Below are positions 25,561 through 34,290 of a stretch of 64,000 nucleotides of DNA, piece by piece. The notes below the pieces were generated by a model. The model was not told the DNA's origin and did no database searches. It saw only the letters and a program-made list of their open reading frames with translations. Within the stretch, counting starts at the first letter, position 1, and each line of letters starts with the position of its first letter. Where the stretch lies: positions 1,988-65,987 of the forward strand of contig NZ_LKPJ01000027.1 in the NCBI RefSeq assembly GCF_001443045.1, read 5' to 3'. Source of the DNA: Burkholderia ambifaria (GTDB taxonomy: Bacteria > Pseudomonadota > Gammaproteobacteria > Burkholderiales > Burkholderiaceae). A program made the translations under genes and the position numbers.

Positions 25561-26499
25561 CTACACCACCGCGCTTTCCCGCGCGGCGCGTACCTCGTAC
25601 GTCTTCAGATGGTTGTACGCGATTCGCAGCAGCGACAGCGCATCCGCCGCCTGCGGGTCGCGGCGCGCGAGCAGGTCGCCGATCACGTGATCAGCCTCGA
25701 CCCGCGCGCGGTTCTCGACGTCGCGCAGCATTGACGCGGTCAGCGGCGATGGCGTCAGCACCATCCGCTGCATCCGCTCGACCGCCGCCGGATCGGGCCG
25801 ATAACCGTTGTGCGCGGCGATCGCATTGCATTCGTCGAGCATCGTCTCGAGCAGGCGTCGACCGTCCGGCGCGGCGAGAATGTCGCCGATCGAACCGCGA
25901 AACAGCGACGTGCTCGCCGCGAGCGTCGCGAGAAACACCCACTTGTCCCACATCCGCGCGGCAATGTCGTCGCTGAGCGTCGCATCGAAGCCCGCGCCGC
26001 CGAGCACGTCGGCCACCGCGCGCACGCGCGCCGATGCGCCGCCGGCGAGTTCGCCGAACGACAGCCCGTGCGTGTCGTTCAGGTGCACGATCCGCTGCTC
26101 GCGATCGAGCGTCGCCGCGATCACGCACAGGCCGCCCAGCACCTGCGCGGCACCGAACCGATCGCGCAGCACGTCGAGATGGCGCATCCCGTTGAGCATC
26201 GGCAGGATCAGCGTCGACGGCCCGACGAACGGCGCGAACGACGCAATCGCATCGTCGAGGCTGTAGGCCTTGCAGCTCAGCAGCACCAGGTCGAACGGCG
26301 CGGCCGCATCGCTCGCGCGCACCGTCTGCACGTTCGCGAGCGTCAGGTCGCCGCGCGGGCTGCGGATCAGGAGCCCGTCGCGCGCGAGCGCGGCCGCGCG
26401 GCCGTCGCGCACCAGGAACGTCACGTCGCGCCCCGCCGCCGCGAGCCGGCCGCCGAAGTATCCGCCGACCGCGCCGGCCCCCACCACCAGAATTCTCAT
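25561..26499 (-). CDS. panE: 2-dehydropantoate 2-reductase (ketopantoate reductase) family
   Basis: A 312-residue PanE/ApbA protein. The N-terminal NADP-binding motif is ILVVGAGAVGGYFGGRLAAAGRDVTFLVR, and SCKAYSLDDAI carries the catalytic lysine region. The C-terminal domain has the family KWVFLATLAA and the helix LLETMLDECNAIAAHNGY. The reaction is ketopantoate to pantoate in pantothenate synthesis; several paralogues in Burkholderia act on other 2-oxo acids. ATG 26499 follows AAAGGAGGC. A 16-bp inverted repeat lies about 100 bases upstream. Confidence 0.88.
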   Translation of the reverse strand: MRILVVGAGAVGGYFGGRLAAAGRDVTFLVRDGRAAALARDGLLIRSPRGDLTLANVQTVRASDAAAPFDLVLLSCKAYSLDDAIASFAPFVGPSTLILPMLNGMRHLDVLRDRFGAAQVLGGLCVIAATLDREQRIVHLNDTHGLSFGELAGGASARVRAVADVLGGAGFDATLSDDIAARMWDKWVFLATLAASTSLFRGSIGDILAAPDGRRLLETMLDECNAIAAHNGYRPDPAAVERMQRMVLTPSPLTASMLRDVENRARVEADHVIGDLLARRDPQAADALSLLRIAYNHLKTYEVRAARESAVV

Positions 26500-26601
26500 C
26501 GATGCCTCCTTTCGGCTTTCGGGTTCGTTCGACGTCGCCGGCCCGCGCCCGGCCGTCCGGGCACGATGCGCAGCCGTCATCGCCCGACAGTATAGCGATG
26601 C

Positions 26602-26617
26602 TGCATATGTATATGCA
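26602..26617. promoter_or_regulatory. Inverted repeat, candidate operator
   Basis: TGCATAT (26602-26608) and ATATGCA (26611-26617) are perfect arms with a 2-bp spacer, in the divergent region between the ketopantoate reductase and chemoreceptor genes. The AT-rich symmetric form is that of a dimeric repressor site, overlapping the probable panE promoter. No local regulator gene is present. Confidence 0.4.
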
Positions 26618-26774
26618 TAGATACCCATGGCGGGCTCGACGGTATCGCCCGGTTGCCCCCGGTTGACGTTTCTCAGGGATTTCCCGCCTACGGCAACGTG
26701 CGTTGCGCGCCGTCAAAGAGTTATCCCGTCACGCCGTCCCGGCGCGCTTGTTCGACCGACCAACCTCACTACCC

Positions 26775-28328
26775 ATGCGCACCCTTTCCCTGAACCAGAA
26801 ACTCGCCTCGATGATCGTCATTCTGTGGCTCGGCCTGCTCGTGATCGCCGGCATCGGCGCGTGGCAGACGCGCGCGTCGATGATCACGGATCGCCGCGAC
26901 CAGCTTGCGTCGCTGGTCGCGCAGGCGACGAACGTCGCCGATCATTACTACAAGCTGTCGCAGCAGAATGCGTTGCCGGAAGCCGACGCAAAGCAGAAGG
27001 CGCTCGAAGCCATCGCCGCGATGCGCTACGGCACCGACGGCTACATCTCGATCAACGACTCGAAGCCGGTGATCGTGATGCATCCGATCAAGACCGAACT
27101 CAACGGCAAGGACGTGTCGAATTTCGCGGATCCGAACGGCAAGCACCTGTTCGTCGAGATCGTGAAGGCCGGCAACGAGGAAGGCGGCAAGGGCTTCGTC
27201 CAGTATCTGTGGCCGAAGCCGGGTGCCGACAAGCCGCAGGACAAGACCAGCGCGGTGCAGCGCTTCGCGCCGTGGGACTGGTATCTCGTGACGGGCATGT
27301 ACATGGACGACGTACGTTCGGCCGTGCTCGCGAGCATCGGCCGCTGGTTCGCGATGACGGCCGTGCTCGGCGCGATCGCGACGGCCGTGATGGTGCTCGT
27401 ACTGAAAAGCGTGCGCGCGAACCTCGGCGGCGAGCTCGAAGTCGCGCTCGACGCCGCACAGCGGATCGCGCAGGGCGACCTGACCGCGCGCGTGGACGTG
27501 AAGCACGACGATCGCGGCAGCCTGCTGCATGCACTGCAGACGATGCAGAGCGGGCTGATCGACATGGTGTCGCGCGTGCGGCTGGGCACGGAGAACATCA
27601 ACGTCGGCGCAAGCGAGATCGCGTCGGGCAACACCGACCTGTCGCAGCGCACCGAGGAACAGGCGGCCGCGCTCGTGCAGACCGCATCGAGCATGGACCA
27701 GATGACCGCGAACGTGAAGCAGAACGCGGACAGCGCCGCCCAGGCCGCGACGCTTGCCAGCCAGGCCGCGCAGGTCGCGACGCGCGGCAGCGAAGTGGTC
27801 GACGATGTCGTGCGCACGATGAACGAAATCACCGACCGCTCGCACAAGATCGGCGACATCATCGGCGTGATCGACGGGATCGCGTTCCAGACCAACATCC
27901 TCGCGCTGAACGCGGCCGTCGAAGCGGCGCGCGCGGGCGAACAGGGCCGCGGCTTCGCGGTGGTCGCGGCCGAGGTGCGCTCGCTCGCGCAACGCTCGGC
28001 GACGGCCGCGAAAGAAATCAAGTCGCTGATCGTGTCGTCGAACGAGACCGTCGAGCACGGCGCGACGCTCGTCACGCACGCGGGCGAGACGATGGCCGAA
28101 ATCGTGCAGTCGGTACGGCGCGTCAACGAGATCCTCGACGAGATCAGCCATGCGTCGCGCGAGCAGAGCGCGGGGATCGAGCAGGTCAACCGCGCGGTGG
28201 GCGAGATGGACCAGGTCACGCAGCAGAACGCGGCGCTCGTCGAGGAAGCCGCTGCCGCCGCGCATTCGCTGCGCGACCAGGCCGAAGCGCTGCGCGACGC
28301 GGTCACGCGGTTCGCATTGCCGGCCTGA
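26775..28328 (+). CDS. Methyl-accepting chemotaxis protein, single-Cache sensor
   Basis: A 517-residue chemoreceptor. The first membrane segment (about 12-34) leads to a periplasmic single Cache-type domain (YGTDGYISINDSKPVIVMHP ... DVSNFADPNGKHLFVEIV ... WDWYLVTGMYMDDV). A second membrane segment (about 190-213) and a HAMP domain follow. The cytoplasmic hairpin has the tip AFQTNILALNAAVEAARAGEQGRGFAVVAAEVRSLAQRSA. No C-terminal NWETF-type pentapeptide is present, so methylation would need help from other receptors. Small carboxylates are common ligands for this sensor class, but the ligand is not evident here. Confidence 0.95.
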   Translation: MRTLSLNQKLASMIVILWLGLLVIAGIGAWQTRASMITDRRDQLASLVAQATNVADHYYKLSQQNALPEADAKQKALEAIAAMRYGTDGYISINDSKPVIVMHPIKTELNGKDVSNFADPNGKHLFVEIVKAGNEEGGKGFVQYLWPKPGADKPQDKTSAVQRFAPWDWYLVTGMYMDDVRSAVLASIGRWFAMTAVLGAIATAVMVLVLKSVRANLGGELEVALDAAQRIAQGDLTARVDVKHDDRGSLLHALQTMQSGLIDMVSRVRLGTENINVGASEIASGNTDLSQRTEEQAAALVQTASSMDQMTANVKQNADSAAQAATLASQAAQVATRGSEVVDDVVRTMNEITDRSHKIGDIIGVIDGIAFQTNILALNAAVEAARAGEQGRGFAVVAAEVRSLAQRSATAAKEIKSLIVSSNETVEHGATLVTHAGETMAEIVQSVRRVNEILDEISHASREQSAGIEQVNRAVGEMDQVTQQNAALVEEAAAAAHSLRDQAEALRDAVTRFALPA

Positions 28329-28343
28329 CATCAGCCGAGCCGA

Positions 28344-28406
28344 GCGAACTCCCCGCCTAACCCGGCGGAGTTCGCCTAGCGGGCCGACACCGCGCGGTGC
28401 CGGCCC
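28344..28406. terminator. Two hairpins between convergent genes
   Basis: GCGAACTCC (28344-28352) pairs with GGAGTTCGC (28367-28375). A second stem, GGGCCGACACCG (28381-28392) with CGGTGCCGGCCC (28395-28406), follows with one mismatch. They sit between the stops of the chemoreceptor and the response regulator and probably end both transcripts. U-tracts are poor. Confidence 0.5.
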
Positions 28407-28461
28407 CGGCCCGCGCCTCTCCTGCGCCTCTTTCGCACCTACCCCGCGCCGGTTGGCCGGC

Positions 28462-29121
28462 TCACGGCTTGGCGCCACCGAACCCCAGCCCCGCCGCCCG
28501 CTGGACCAGCTCGATATCGTTGGTCACGCCGAGTTTCTTCATCGCGCTGACCTTCTGCGCACTGACCGTCTGTTTCCCCTTGTTCAGCCGCTGCGCGATC
28601 GTCTTGATCGGCACGCCGGCCAGATAAAGGCGAATCACCTCGATTTCGCGCGTCGACAGTTTCACCGGCGGCTGATCGTGTTCGGCGAGCGCATCGAGCG
28701 CGCGCCGGACGAGCGGCGACAGGTAGCGCCCGCCGCTGTAGCTCGAATGGATCGCGGTGACGATGTGGCCGACTTCGTCGAACTTGCTGACAAGGCTCGC
28801 GCGGCCTTGCGCGAGGATCGAGCGGAAGATCAACGGATTCTCGTTCCCGACCAGCGCGACGATCCCGATGTTCGGACGCGAGCGGCGCAACCAGTCGAAC
28901 AGCGCGAGGCCGTCCATCTGCGTGTCGCGGCCGATCGCATAGTCGACCAGCGCGATATCGCAGTCGATGCTGCCCAGCGCCTCGACCAGTTCGCCCGGCG
29001 TCCGGGAGACGCCAACGAGATCGATCGCGCACATGCCGCCGGCAATGTGCTCCACGCCGGCCAGCGTCAGCGGCCAGTCGTATGCGAAAACTGTGCGAAT
29101 ACTGAATTTCCCCATGCGCAA
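28462..29121 (-). CDS. NarL/RcsB-type response regulator (LuxR HTH)
   Basis: A 219-residue regulator. The receiver domain has a plausible phosphoacceptor in IALVDYAIGRD and lacks a clear acidic pair at the N-terminus (FAYDWPLT only), so it may be atypical. The C-terminal LuxR HTH (KLSTREIEVIRLYLAGVPIKTIAQRLNKGKQTVSAQKVSAMKKLGV) closely follows the RcsB pattern, including KTVSxQKxxAMxKLG. No cognate kinase is adjacent. It resembles Bordetella/Burkholderia BvgA/RcsB-like regulators of surface structures. A perfect 11-bp-arm palindrome sits 66 bases upstream. Confidence 0.9.
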   Translation of the reverse strand: MRMGKFSIRTVFAYDWPLTLAGVEHIAGGMCAIDLVGVSRTPGELVEALGSIDCDIALVDYAIGRDTQMDGLALFDWLRRSRPNIGIVALVGNENPLIFRSILAQGRASLVSKFDEVGHIVTAIHSSYSGGRYLSPLVRRALDALAEHDQPPVKLSTREIEVIRLYLAGVPIKTIAQRLNKGKQTVSAQKVSAMKKLGVTNDIELVQRAAGLGFGGAKP

Positions 29122-29186
29122 TTCCAGAAGGTTCGCCGGGCCGCGTGACGCGAAATGCGTGCGCGGCCGGATCGGCGTTGAATCGA

Positions 29187-29212
29187 CGGTCGGGATATTT
29201 TTATCCCGACCG
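29187..29212. promoter_or_regulatory. Perfect 11-bp-arm inverted repeat
   Basis: CGGTCGGGATA (29187-29197) and TATCCCGACCG (29202-29212) flank a TTTT loop, in the divergent region 66 bases upstream of the response regulator. It could be a dimeric operator, an mRNA 5' hairpin, or a terminator. The position in the regulator's leader favours control of that gene. Confidence 0.5.
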
Positions 29213-29452
29213 TTATTCTAGGAAGCGGCGCGCGGCCGGGATATCGGACGACGTATAGATTGGCCCGCAGGAACGTAATACGAGTTTGATATTTGCACCG
29301 GTCCGACCGATCGGCGGCAGCCTGAGTCGGCCGGACGGCCGACATCGCACGCGGCACGGGCCGCACGGACGGCCCACGGGGTAAAATTGCGGCCTTTGCA
29401 TGCCACTCCGGGCGACCGGCCGCGCGCCCCGCCCGTTCGCCACGCTTCCTCC

Positions 29453-29944
29453 ATGACCGAATCCGATCTGCAATCCGACGACACCACCATCCACGAAGAC
29501 GGCCTCTGGCGCGACAACGGCTGGATGGCCCGCATCATCAAGAACGAAGACGACGACGGCTGGGCCGTCGAGATGATCAAGGACGGCGAAGCCGAGCCCG
29601 CGCTCGTCGGCCCGTGGACGATGGGTCGCGACAAGAAGAACCCGAAGCCGATGGACGCGAACGCGTTCCGCACGCTGGTAAAGACCGCGACCGAGGTGCT
29701 GATGCGTCACGAGCAGCAGCGCCGCGCGATGCTGCACAAGGAAGTGACGGTCCAGGACGACGACGGGCAGGATGTGTCGGTGACGCTCGACATCGTGCCG
29801 GACGAGTTCGAGCCGTATGCGCAACTGAAGGCGTTCGACCCATACGGCGAGCTGCTGGCCGACGCGAAGGTGTCCGCCGGGTTCAAGCTCAACAAGGCCA
29901 GCGCCGCACGCTGGGTCGAATCGGGCTTCGAACGGCCGGCCTGA
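29453..29944 (+). CDS. Conserved hypothetical protein, 163 aa
   Basis: An acidic soluble protein with no signal or membrane segments. It opens MTESDLQSDDTTIHEDGLWRD and has a central conserved-looking region (WTMGRDKKNPKPMDANAFRTLVKTATEVLMRHEQQ) followed by a beta-rich C-terminal part (VSVTLDIVPDEFEPYAQLKAFDPYGELLA). I do not recognise the family. It stands alone between divergent and convergent regulators. Confidence 0.8.
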   Translation: MTESDLQSDDTTIHEDGLWRDNGWMARIIKNEDDDGWAVEMIKDGEAEPALVGPWTMGRDKKNPKPMDANAFRTLVKTATEVLMRHEQQRRAMLHKEVTVQDDDGQDVSVTLDIVPDEFEPYAQLKAFDPYGELLADAKVSAGFKLNKASAARWVESGFERPA

Positions 29945-30002
29945 CGCCACGGGCCGGCGGCCGCGCGATGCGAGGCCGCGTGCCGCGCGGGCGCAACCGG
30001 CG

Positions 30003-31424
30003 TCAGTCGTGCAGGCCGTGCGCGATCATCAGGCGGTACAGCGTCGCGCGCGAAACCCCGAGTTCCGTCGCGGCGTCGGCATACTGGCGCCGATGCCGCA
30101 ACAGCGTTTCCTCGATCGTGCGCCGCTCTGCCTGCCGGCGCGCGTCGACGAGCGTCGGCGGCCGGTGCGACGTGTACTGGTTCAGTTCGAGATCGACGGC
30201 CGAGATCAGCGGGCCGTTCGTCATCACGACCGCGAAGCGGATCCGGTTGATCAGCTCGCGCACATTGCCTGGCCACGCATAACTGTGGATCGCCTCGATC
30301 GCGCACGGCATGAAGCCGCGAATCCGGTGCGAGGCGTCGTCGCGATAGCGCCGCAGCACGTGGTCGGCGAGCAGCATGATGTCGCGGCCGCGCGCGCGCA
30401 GCGGCGGCTCGTCGATGCGCAGCACGCACAGGCGGTAATACAGGTCCGCACGGAATCGCCCCGCCTGCATCGCGGCCTCGAGATCGACGTGGGTCGCGGA
30501 CACGATCCGCACGTCCACCGGAATCGACGCGTGCCCGCCGAGTCGCTCGATCTTGCCCTCCTGCAGGAACCGCAGCAGGCTCGCCTGGCTCTCGAACGGC
30601 ATGTCGCCGATTTCGTCGAGAAACAGCGTGCCGCCGTGCGCGGACTCGATGCGGCCGATCTTGCGCTGGTGCGCGCCGGTGAACGCGCCGCGTTCATGAC
30701 CGAACAGCTCGGCCTGCAGCAGCGTCGACGGGATGGCCGCGCAATTCACGGCGACGAACGGCGCGTCGGCGCGCGACGAATGCTGGTGGATCGCCGCCGC
30801 GGTCAACTCCTTGCCGGTGCCGGATTCGCCGGCGATGAACACCGTGGCCTCGGTGCTCGCGACCTTGCGGATCGTCGCGAACAGGCGGCGCATCGCGTCG
30901 CATGCGCCGATCATCGCACCGCCGGGCGGCGCGGCATCGGCATCCGGTTCGCTTTCCGCCAGTTTCAGCATCCCGTACGCATGGCCGACGAGATAGCCGA
31001 TCGTCGTGTAGGCCGTCGCGTTGCGCACGTAGTCGAAGCAGCACTGGCGGATCAGGCGCGCGATGGTGGCGTCGCGCAGCCGCTCGTCATCGGCGAGCGC
31101 GACCCAGCCGATACGCGGATCGCGCAGCAGCGCCTCGAACGATGCGACGTCGGGTGACGCGAAATCGCCAAAATCGACGACGCCCGCATGCAGCCGGTTC
31201 GTCTTGACGAGATTGAGTGCGTCCGCAACGGACTTCGCGCGCCATACGTCCCAGCCGCGCGATGCGAGACAGTCGACGAGCTCCGCGTCGGGATGCTGCG
31301 ACAGATAGACGAGCGGGCGCGACGGCGCGGTGTGGTGAGCCCGGACCGCGACGAACGGCGGCGCGCATGCGGCCCGTTCCCGCTCCTGCGGGCCTGACAG
31401 TCTGATCGGACAGCAATGGTTCAC
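30003..31424 (-). CDS. VpsR-like sigma-54-dependent activator
   Basis: A 473-residue enhancer-binding protein. The N-terminal domain (RPLVYLSQHPDAELVDCLASRGWDVWRAKSVADAL...) looks like the VpsR-type degenerate receiver. The AAA+ domain has Walker A GESGTGKE, the sigma-54 contact loop GAFTGA, and LFLDEIGDM. A Fis-type HTH ends the protein (DAATELGVSRATLYRLMIAHGL). VpsR-like proteins in Vibrio and Burkholderia respond to c-di-GMP and control exopolysaccharide and biofilm genes. I place the start at GTG 31424, with GAGGT before it; the open frame runs further up into the preceding intergenic region. It is next to, and on the same strand as, the exported-protein cluster, which is its likely target. 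Confidence 0.9.
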   Translation of the reverse strand: MNHCCPIRLSGPQERERAACAPPFVAVRAHHTAPSRPLVYLSQHPDAELVDCLASRGWDVWRAKSVADALNLVKTNRLHAGVVDFGDFASPDVASFEALLRDPRIGWVALADDERLRDATIARLIRQCCFDYVRNATAYTTIGYLVGHAYGMLKLAESEPDADAAPPGGAMIGACDAMRRLFATIRKVASTEATVFIAGESGTGKELTAAAIHQHSSRADAPFVAVNCAAIPSTLLQAELFGHERGAFTGAHQRKIGRIESAHGGTLFLDEIGDMPFESQASLLRFLQEGKIERLGGHASIPVDVRIVSATHVDLEAAMQAGRFRADLYYRLCVLRIDEPPLRARGRDIMLLADHVLRRYRDDASHRIRGFMPCAIEAIHSYAWPGNVRELINRIRFAVVMTNGPLISAVDLELNQYTSHRPPTLVDARRQAERRTIEETLLRHRRQYADAATELGVSRATLYRLMIAHGLHD

Positions 31425-31539
31425 GATGACCTCATTGCATAGGGTTGTCCGGCGGAGTGGGCGGCGCGCTGCGCGGCGGGCCTCCCTGTCCGCGCTGCGC
31501 TGCGCTGCGCTGCCTGCGTGTCCGCTCGGGAACGTTTCG

Positions 31540-32124
31540 TTATCGGCAGAACACGACACGCTGCGTATAGATCTGCGGTTCGACGACGGGCCGCGCGGCC
31601 TGGTTGAGCTCTTCGCGGTAGGCACGGTAGGTCTTGCCGTTCACCGTCACTTCCGTCGCGGGCGCCGTCTCGATCGTGTTCAGCCCCTTGCGTTGCCAGT
31701 CGTCGACCCGCGCCGACGCGGACAGGCTCGACTCGCCGGCGATCTTCTGCGTGATCGCGCTGCTATCGCTCCACGGCTGGGTCTGCATGTCCTCCGCGTG
31801 CTGCATCGCGCCGACCGTCTTGCCGGTCGGGGTCGGCCCGCGCTGCGCTTCGAACGGCGCGCCGCGGCCGTACACCGGCGATCGCCACGATGGCGCGTGT
31901 CCTTCCTCCGGCATCATGTAAATCATCTGCGGATCGCCGACCATCATCATCGGCACGCATGCCGTGTTGTCCGGGCGGCCGAGCGTCGTCAGCGCCTGCT
32001 GGACGCTCGCGGCGTTCGCGAGGGTCTGCTCGCTCAGGATGACAAAGACCGCAGGGTTCTGGAAAACCGACTGCGCGGCGGCTTGTGTGCCGCACAACAG
32101 CAGAGCGACCAAAAAGATCCTCAT
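31540..32124 (-). CDS. Exported hypothetical protein, 194 aa
   Basis: A signal peptide (MRIFLVALLLCGTQAAAQS) precedes a mature part with two central methionine-rich stretches (CVPMMMVGDPQMIYMMPEEGH) and a single C-terminal Cys near the end (RVVFCR). No known domain is recognised. GGAGGCCTCAATC precedes ATG. It is the last of five exported-protein genes on this strand, about 115 bases before the sigma-54 activator. Confidence 0.75.
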   Translation of the reverse strand: MRIFLVALLLCGTQAAAQSVFQNPAVFVILSEQTLANAASVQQALTTLGRPDNTACVPMMMVGDPQMIYMMPEEGHAPSWRSPVYGRGAPFEAQRGPTPTGKTVGAMQHAEDMQTQPWSDSSAITQKIAGESSLSASARVDDWQRKGLNTIETAPATEVTVNGKTYRAYREELNQAARPVVEPQIYTQRVVFCR

Positions 32125-32279
32125 GATTGAGGCCTCCTTGTACCCTCGTCAGGCAAAAAGAGGTGTTGACCTCGGGGATGGGACCAACACCCGTCAAACT
32201 TGCAACGTGCGTCGCGCAGCGGATCCGGCTGCTCCCGTGCGACCGGCATGCCGATCGCACGAGAGCCGGGCCCGCAGGC

Positions 32280-33899
32280 TCACGACGACGTGCTCGTCGA
32301 GATGACGGTCGGGGCCGGCATCGCCGGTACGGCCGGGGTAGCCTGCTGGTCGACCGTAGCCGCCGCCGGATCGGACGCGGCCGGCATCTCGGCCGACGGT
32401 GCGGGCGCGGCAGCGGATTCGACCGCGTCCGTCGCCTTCGCGTCGGCGGCCGGCGTGTCGGCCGCAGCAGCCGCTGCGGCAGGCTGCGCGGCTTCCGGCG
32501 CGGGCGCTTCGGCTGCTGCCTGCGGAGCCGGTTCGGCAGCCTTCGCATCGATCGCGGGCGCTGCTGCGTCGGCGGTCTGCGGCGCGGCGTCGGTCGCGGC
32601 CGGTGCGGCTTGCGCGGTGTCCGGCGCCTTCGCGTCGGCATCCGGCGTTGCCGCGGCTTGCGCTGCGGTGTCGGCTGCAGCCGGTGCCGGTTCAGGCGCC
32701 TTGTCGGCAACTGCCGGCACGGGTTCCGGCGCCTTCGTGTCGACCGCCGGCGCCGCTGCCGCTTGCGCGGCGGCGTCGGTTGCGGCCGGTGCGGGTTCCG
32801 GTGCCTTGTCGGCAACCGCCGGTGCGGGCTGTTCCGGCGCCTTGTCGGCGACGGCCGGCGCTGCCACGATCGCGGCAGCAGGCACCGCGCTCATCGCGGC
32901 CGGTGCGGCGGCGGGCACGGCGCTCACCGCCGGTGCGGCTGCGGTAACCGGTGCGGCTGCGACAGCCGGTGCGGCGGCAGGCACGACGGCAGCGGCTTGC
33001 GACGCCTTCACGGCGGCTGCCTGCGTCGCGGCAGGCACCGCGCTGACGGCCGGCATGGCGATCGACGGCGCGGGCACCGGCACCGGGATCGGCGCCGTCT
33101 GGACCGCGGTCGTCGCCACCGGGCGCGTCTGCACCGGCGCGGCCGCGTCGAGCGGCGGCAGGCCCATGCGGTTGCGCACGATCGGATCGCGATACTTCAC
33201 GTCGTCGGCCACGGTCGCTTCGGCGGAAGGTGCCACGTTCGAACGTGCGAGCGGCGCGGTCGTGCCCGGGCACAGGTGTCCGGTTGCCTCCACCGCGCGC
33301 CGGTTCGCATCGCTCTGGCAGAGCAGCGCGAGCGCGACGTCGGTCAGCCCCATCGCGCGGAATTCACGCGCATCGAGACGACGCACGCATGCCTGGTCGA
33401 CCAGGGTCGTGCCGCCGGTCGCGCCGAACCCCGGGAACGACACGCCGACGCTCACCGAACCCATGCAGGTATCGGACAGCGTGGTCGTGAGGCCGGGCGC
33501 CTGGATCGCCGGGTTCGTCTTGATCGTCTGGGTACCCGAGTAGTTGACGTTTTCCGATGCCTGGGTGTTGTACGGGTTGGTGCCGGGCGAACCGGCCGAC
33601 TGAAGCGCGCTCACGCCCTGCGGCGTCACGTTCGAGCCGCCGCTCGTGGAGGACGGCATCGTCAAGTTGACCTGCACGCTCGAATTACCGCTGCTGCGAA
33701 CCCCGCTGCTGCTGGTGGCATTGCCGCCGCGCGAGCTCGTCGTGTTAGTGTTCATGCTCGAGCCGCCGCCCTGGCTGATCGCAGTCGAACCGCTTGACGA
33801 TTGCGAACTCGAGGTCGAATCCGCTGTTTGCGCTTGGGCACCGATCGTGGCCATCGCGAACATTGCCGCACATGCCACCCTGATCTTGTTGCTGTTCAT
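32280..33899 (-). CDS. Exported Ser/Gly-rich protein with Ala/Pro-rich tail
   Basis: A 539-residue protein with a signal peptide (MNSNKIRVACAAMFAMATIGAQAQ). Residues about 25-130 are Ser/Gly/Asn/Thr-rich. A folded-looking core follows (about 140-215) with four cysteines (TLSDTCMGSVSVGVSFPG ... DQACVRRLDAREFRAMG ... ALLCQSDANRRAVEATGHLCPG). The last 300 residues are Ala/Pro/Val/Asp-rich with imprecise repeats of the type ADKAPEPAPAA. The core resembles a small family of exported proteins whose function I do not know. ATG 33899 follows GGAGAGTGAA. The tail could be a disordered, wall-spanning or surface linker. Confidence 0.8.
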   Translation of the reverse strand: MNSNKIRVACAAMFAMATIGAQAQTADSTSSSQSSSGSTAISQGGGSSMNTNTTSSRGGNATSSSGVRSSGNSSVQVNLTMPSSTSGGSNVTPQGVSALQSAGSPGTNPYNTQASENVNYSGTQTIKTNPAIQAPGLTTTLSDTCMGSVSVGVSFPGFGATGGTTLVDQACVRRLDAREFRAMGLTDVALALLCQSDANRRAVEATGHLCPGTTAPLARSNVAPSAEATVADDVKYRDPIVRNRMGLPPLDAAAPVQTRPVATTAVQTAPIPVPVPAPSIAMPAVSAVPAATQAAAVKASQAAAVVPAAAPAVAAAPVTAAAPAVSAVPAAAPAAMSAVPAAAIVAAPAVADKAPEQPAPAVADKAPEPAPAATDAAAQAAAAPAVDTKAPEPVPAVADKAPEPAPAAADTAAQAAATPDADAKAPDTAQAAPAATDAAPQTADAAAPAIDAKAAEPAPQAAAEAPAPEAAQPAAAAAAADTPAADAKATDAVESAAAPAPSAEMPAASDPAAATVDQQATPAVPAMPAPTVISTSTSS

Positions 33900-33943
33900 T
33901 TCACTCTCCGGACGAGGTTTGACCTCCCACCCAGGCAACCGTA

Positions 33944-34216
33944 CTAATTCCCCTGAATTCCTTCAGCTTTGCCCGCTTCCCCGAACTGCTTCCAGCCGCT
34001 ACCCAGCTGGGACCATGAGCCGCCCGACATTCCCGGCCATGCCTGGGAGTCCGGTGTGCCGATGGCACTGCCCGACGAAAGCGTTTGTTGTTGTGACGGG
34101 TTGGTTGTAGGGTTTGACGTCTGCAAATTTGATTGCACGTCCTCGGCAGCACGGTCAGCGCCATATGCCGTCAGAGACGCGAGCATCAGAGCGGCGGCAA
34201 TCAGTTTCTGCTTCAT
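33944..34216 (-). CDS. Exported small Ser/Gly/Gln-rich protein, 90 aa
   Basis: A signal peptide (MKQKLIAAALMLASLTAYGA) and a polar mature part of about 70 residues, rich in Ser, Gly, Asn and Gln (TSNPTTNPSQQQTLSSGSAIG ... WSQLGSGWKQFGEAG). AAGGAG lies 8 bases before ATG. No family is recognised. It is in the exported-protein cluster, 44 bases upstream of the 539-residue protein gene. Confidence 0.78.
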   Translation of the reverse strand: MKQKLIAAALMLASLTAYGADRAAEDVQSNLQTSNPTTNPSQQQTLSSGSAIGTPDSQAWPGMSGGSWSQLGSGWKQFGEAGKAEGIQGN

Positions 34217-34290
34217 GCCAACTCCTTACTTGAACAAAAGCGCGAGAAAAGAGACCAGAGTCGCTGGGAAACTGGTCCCCCCGCACCTGT

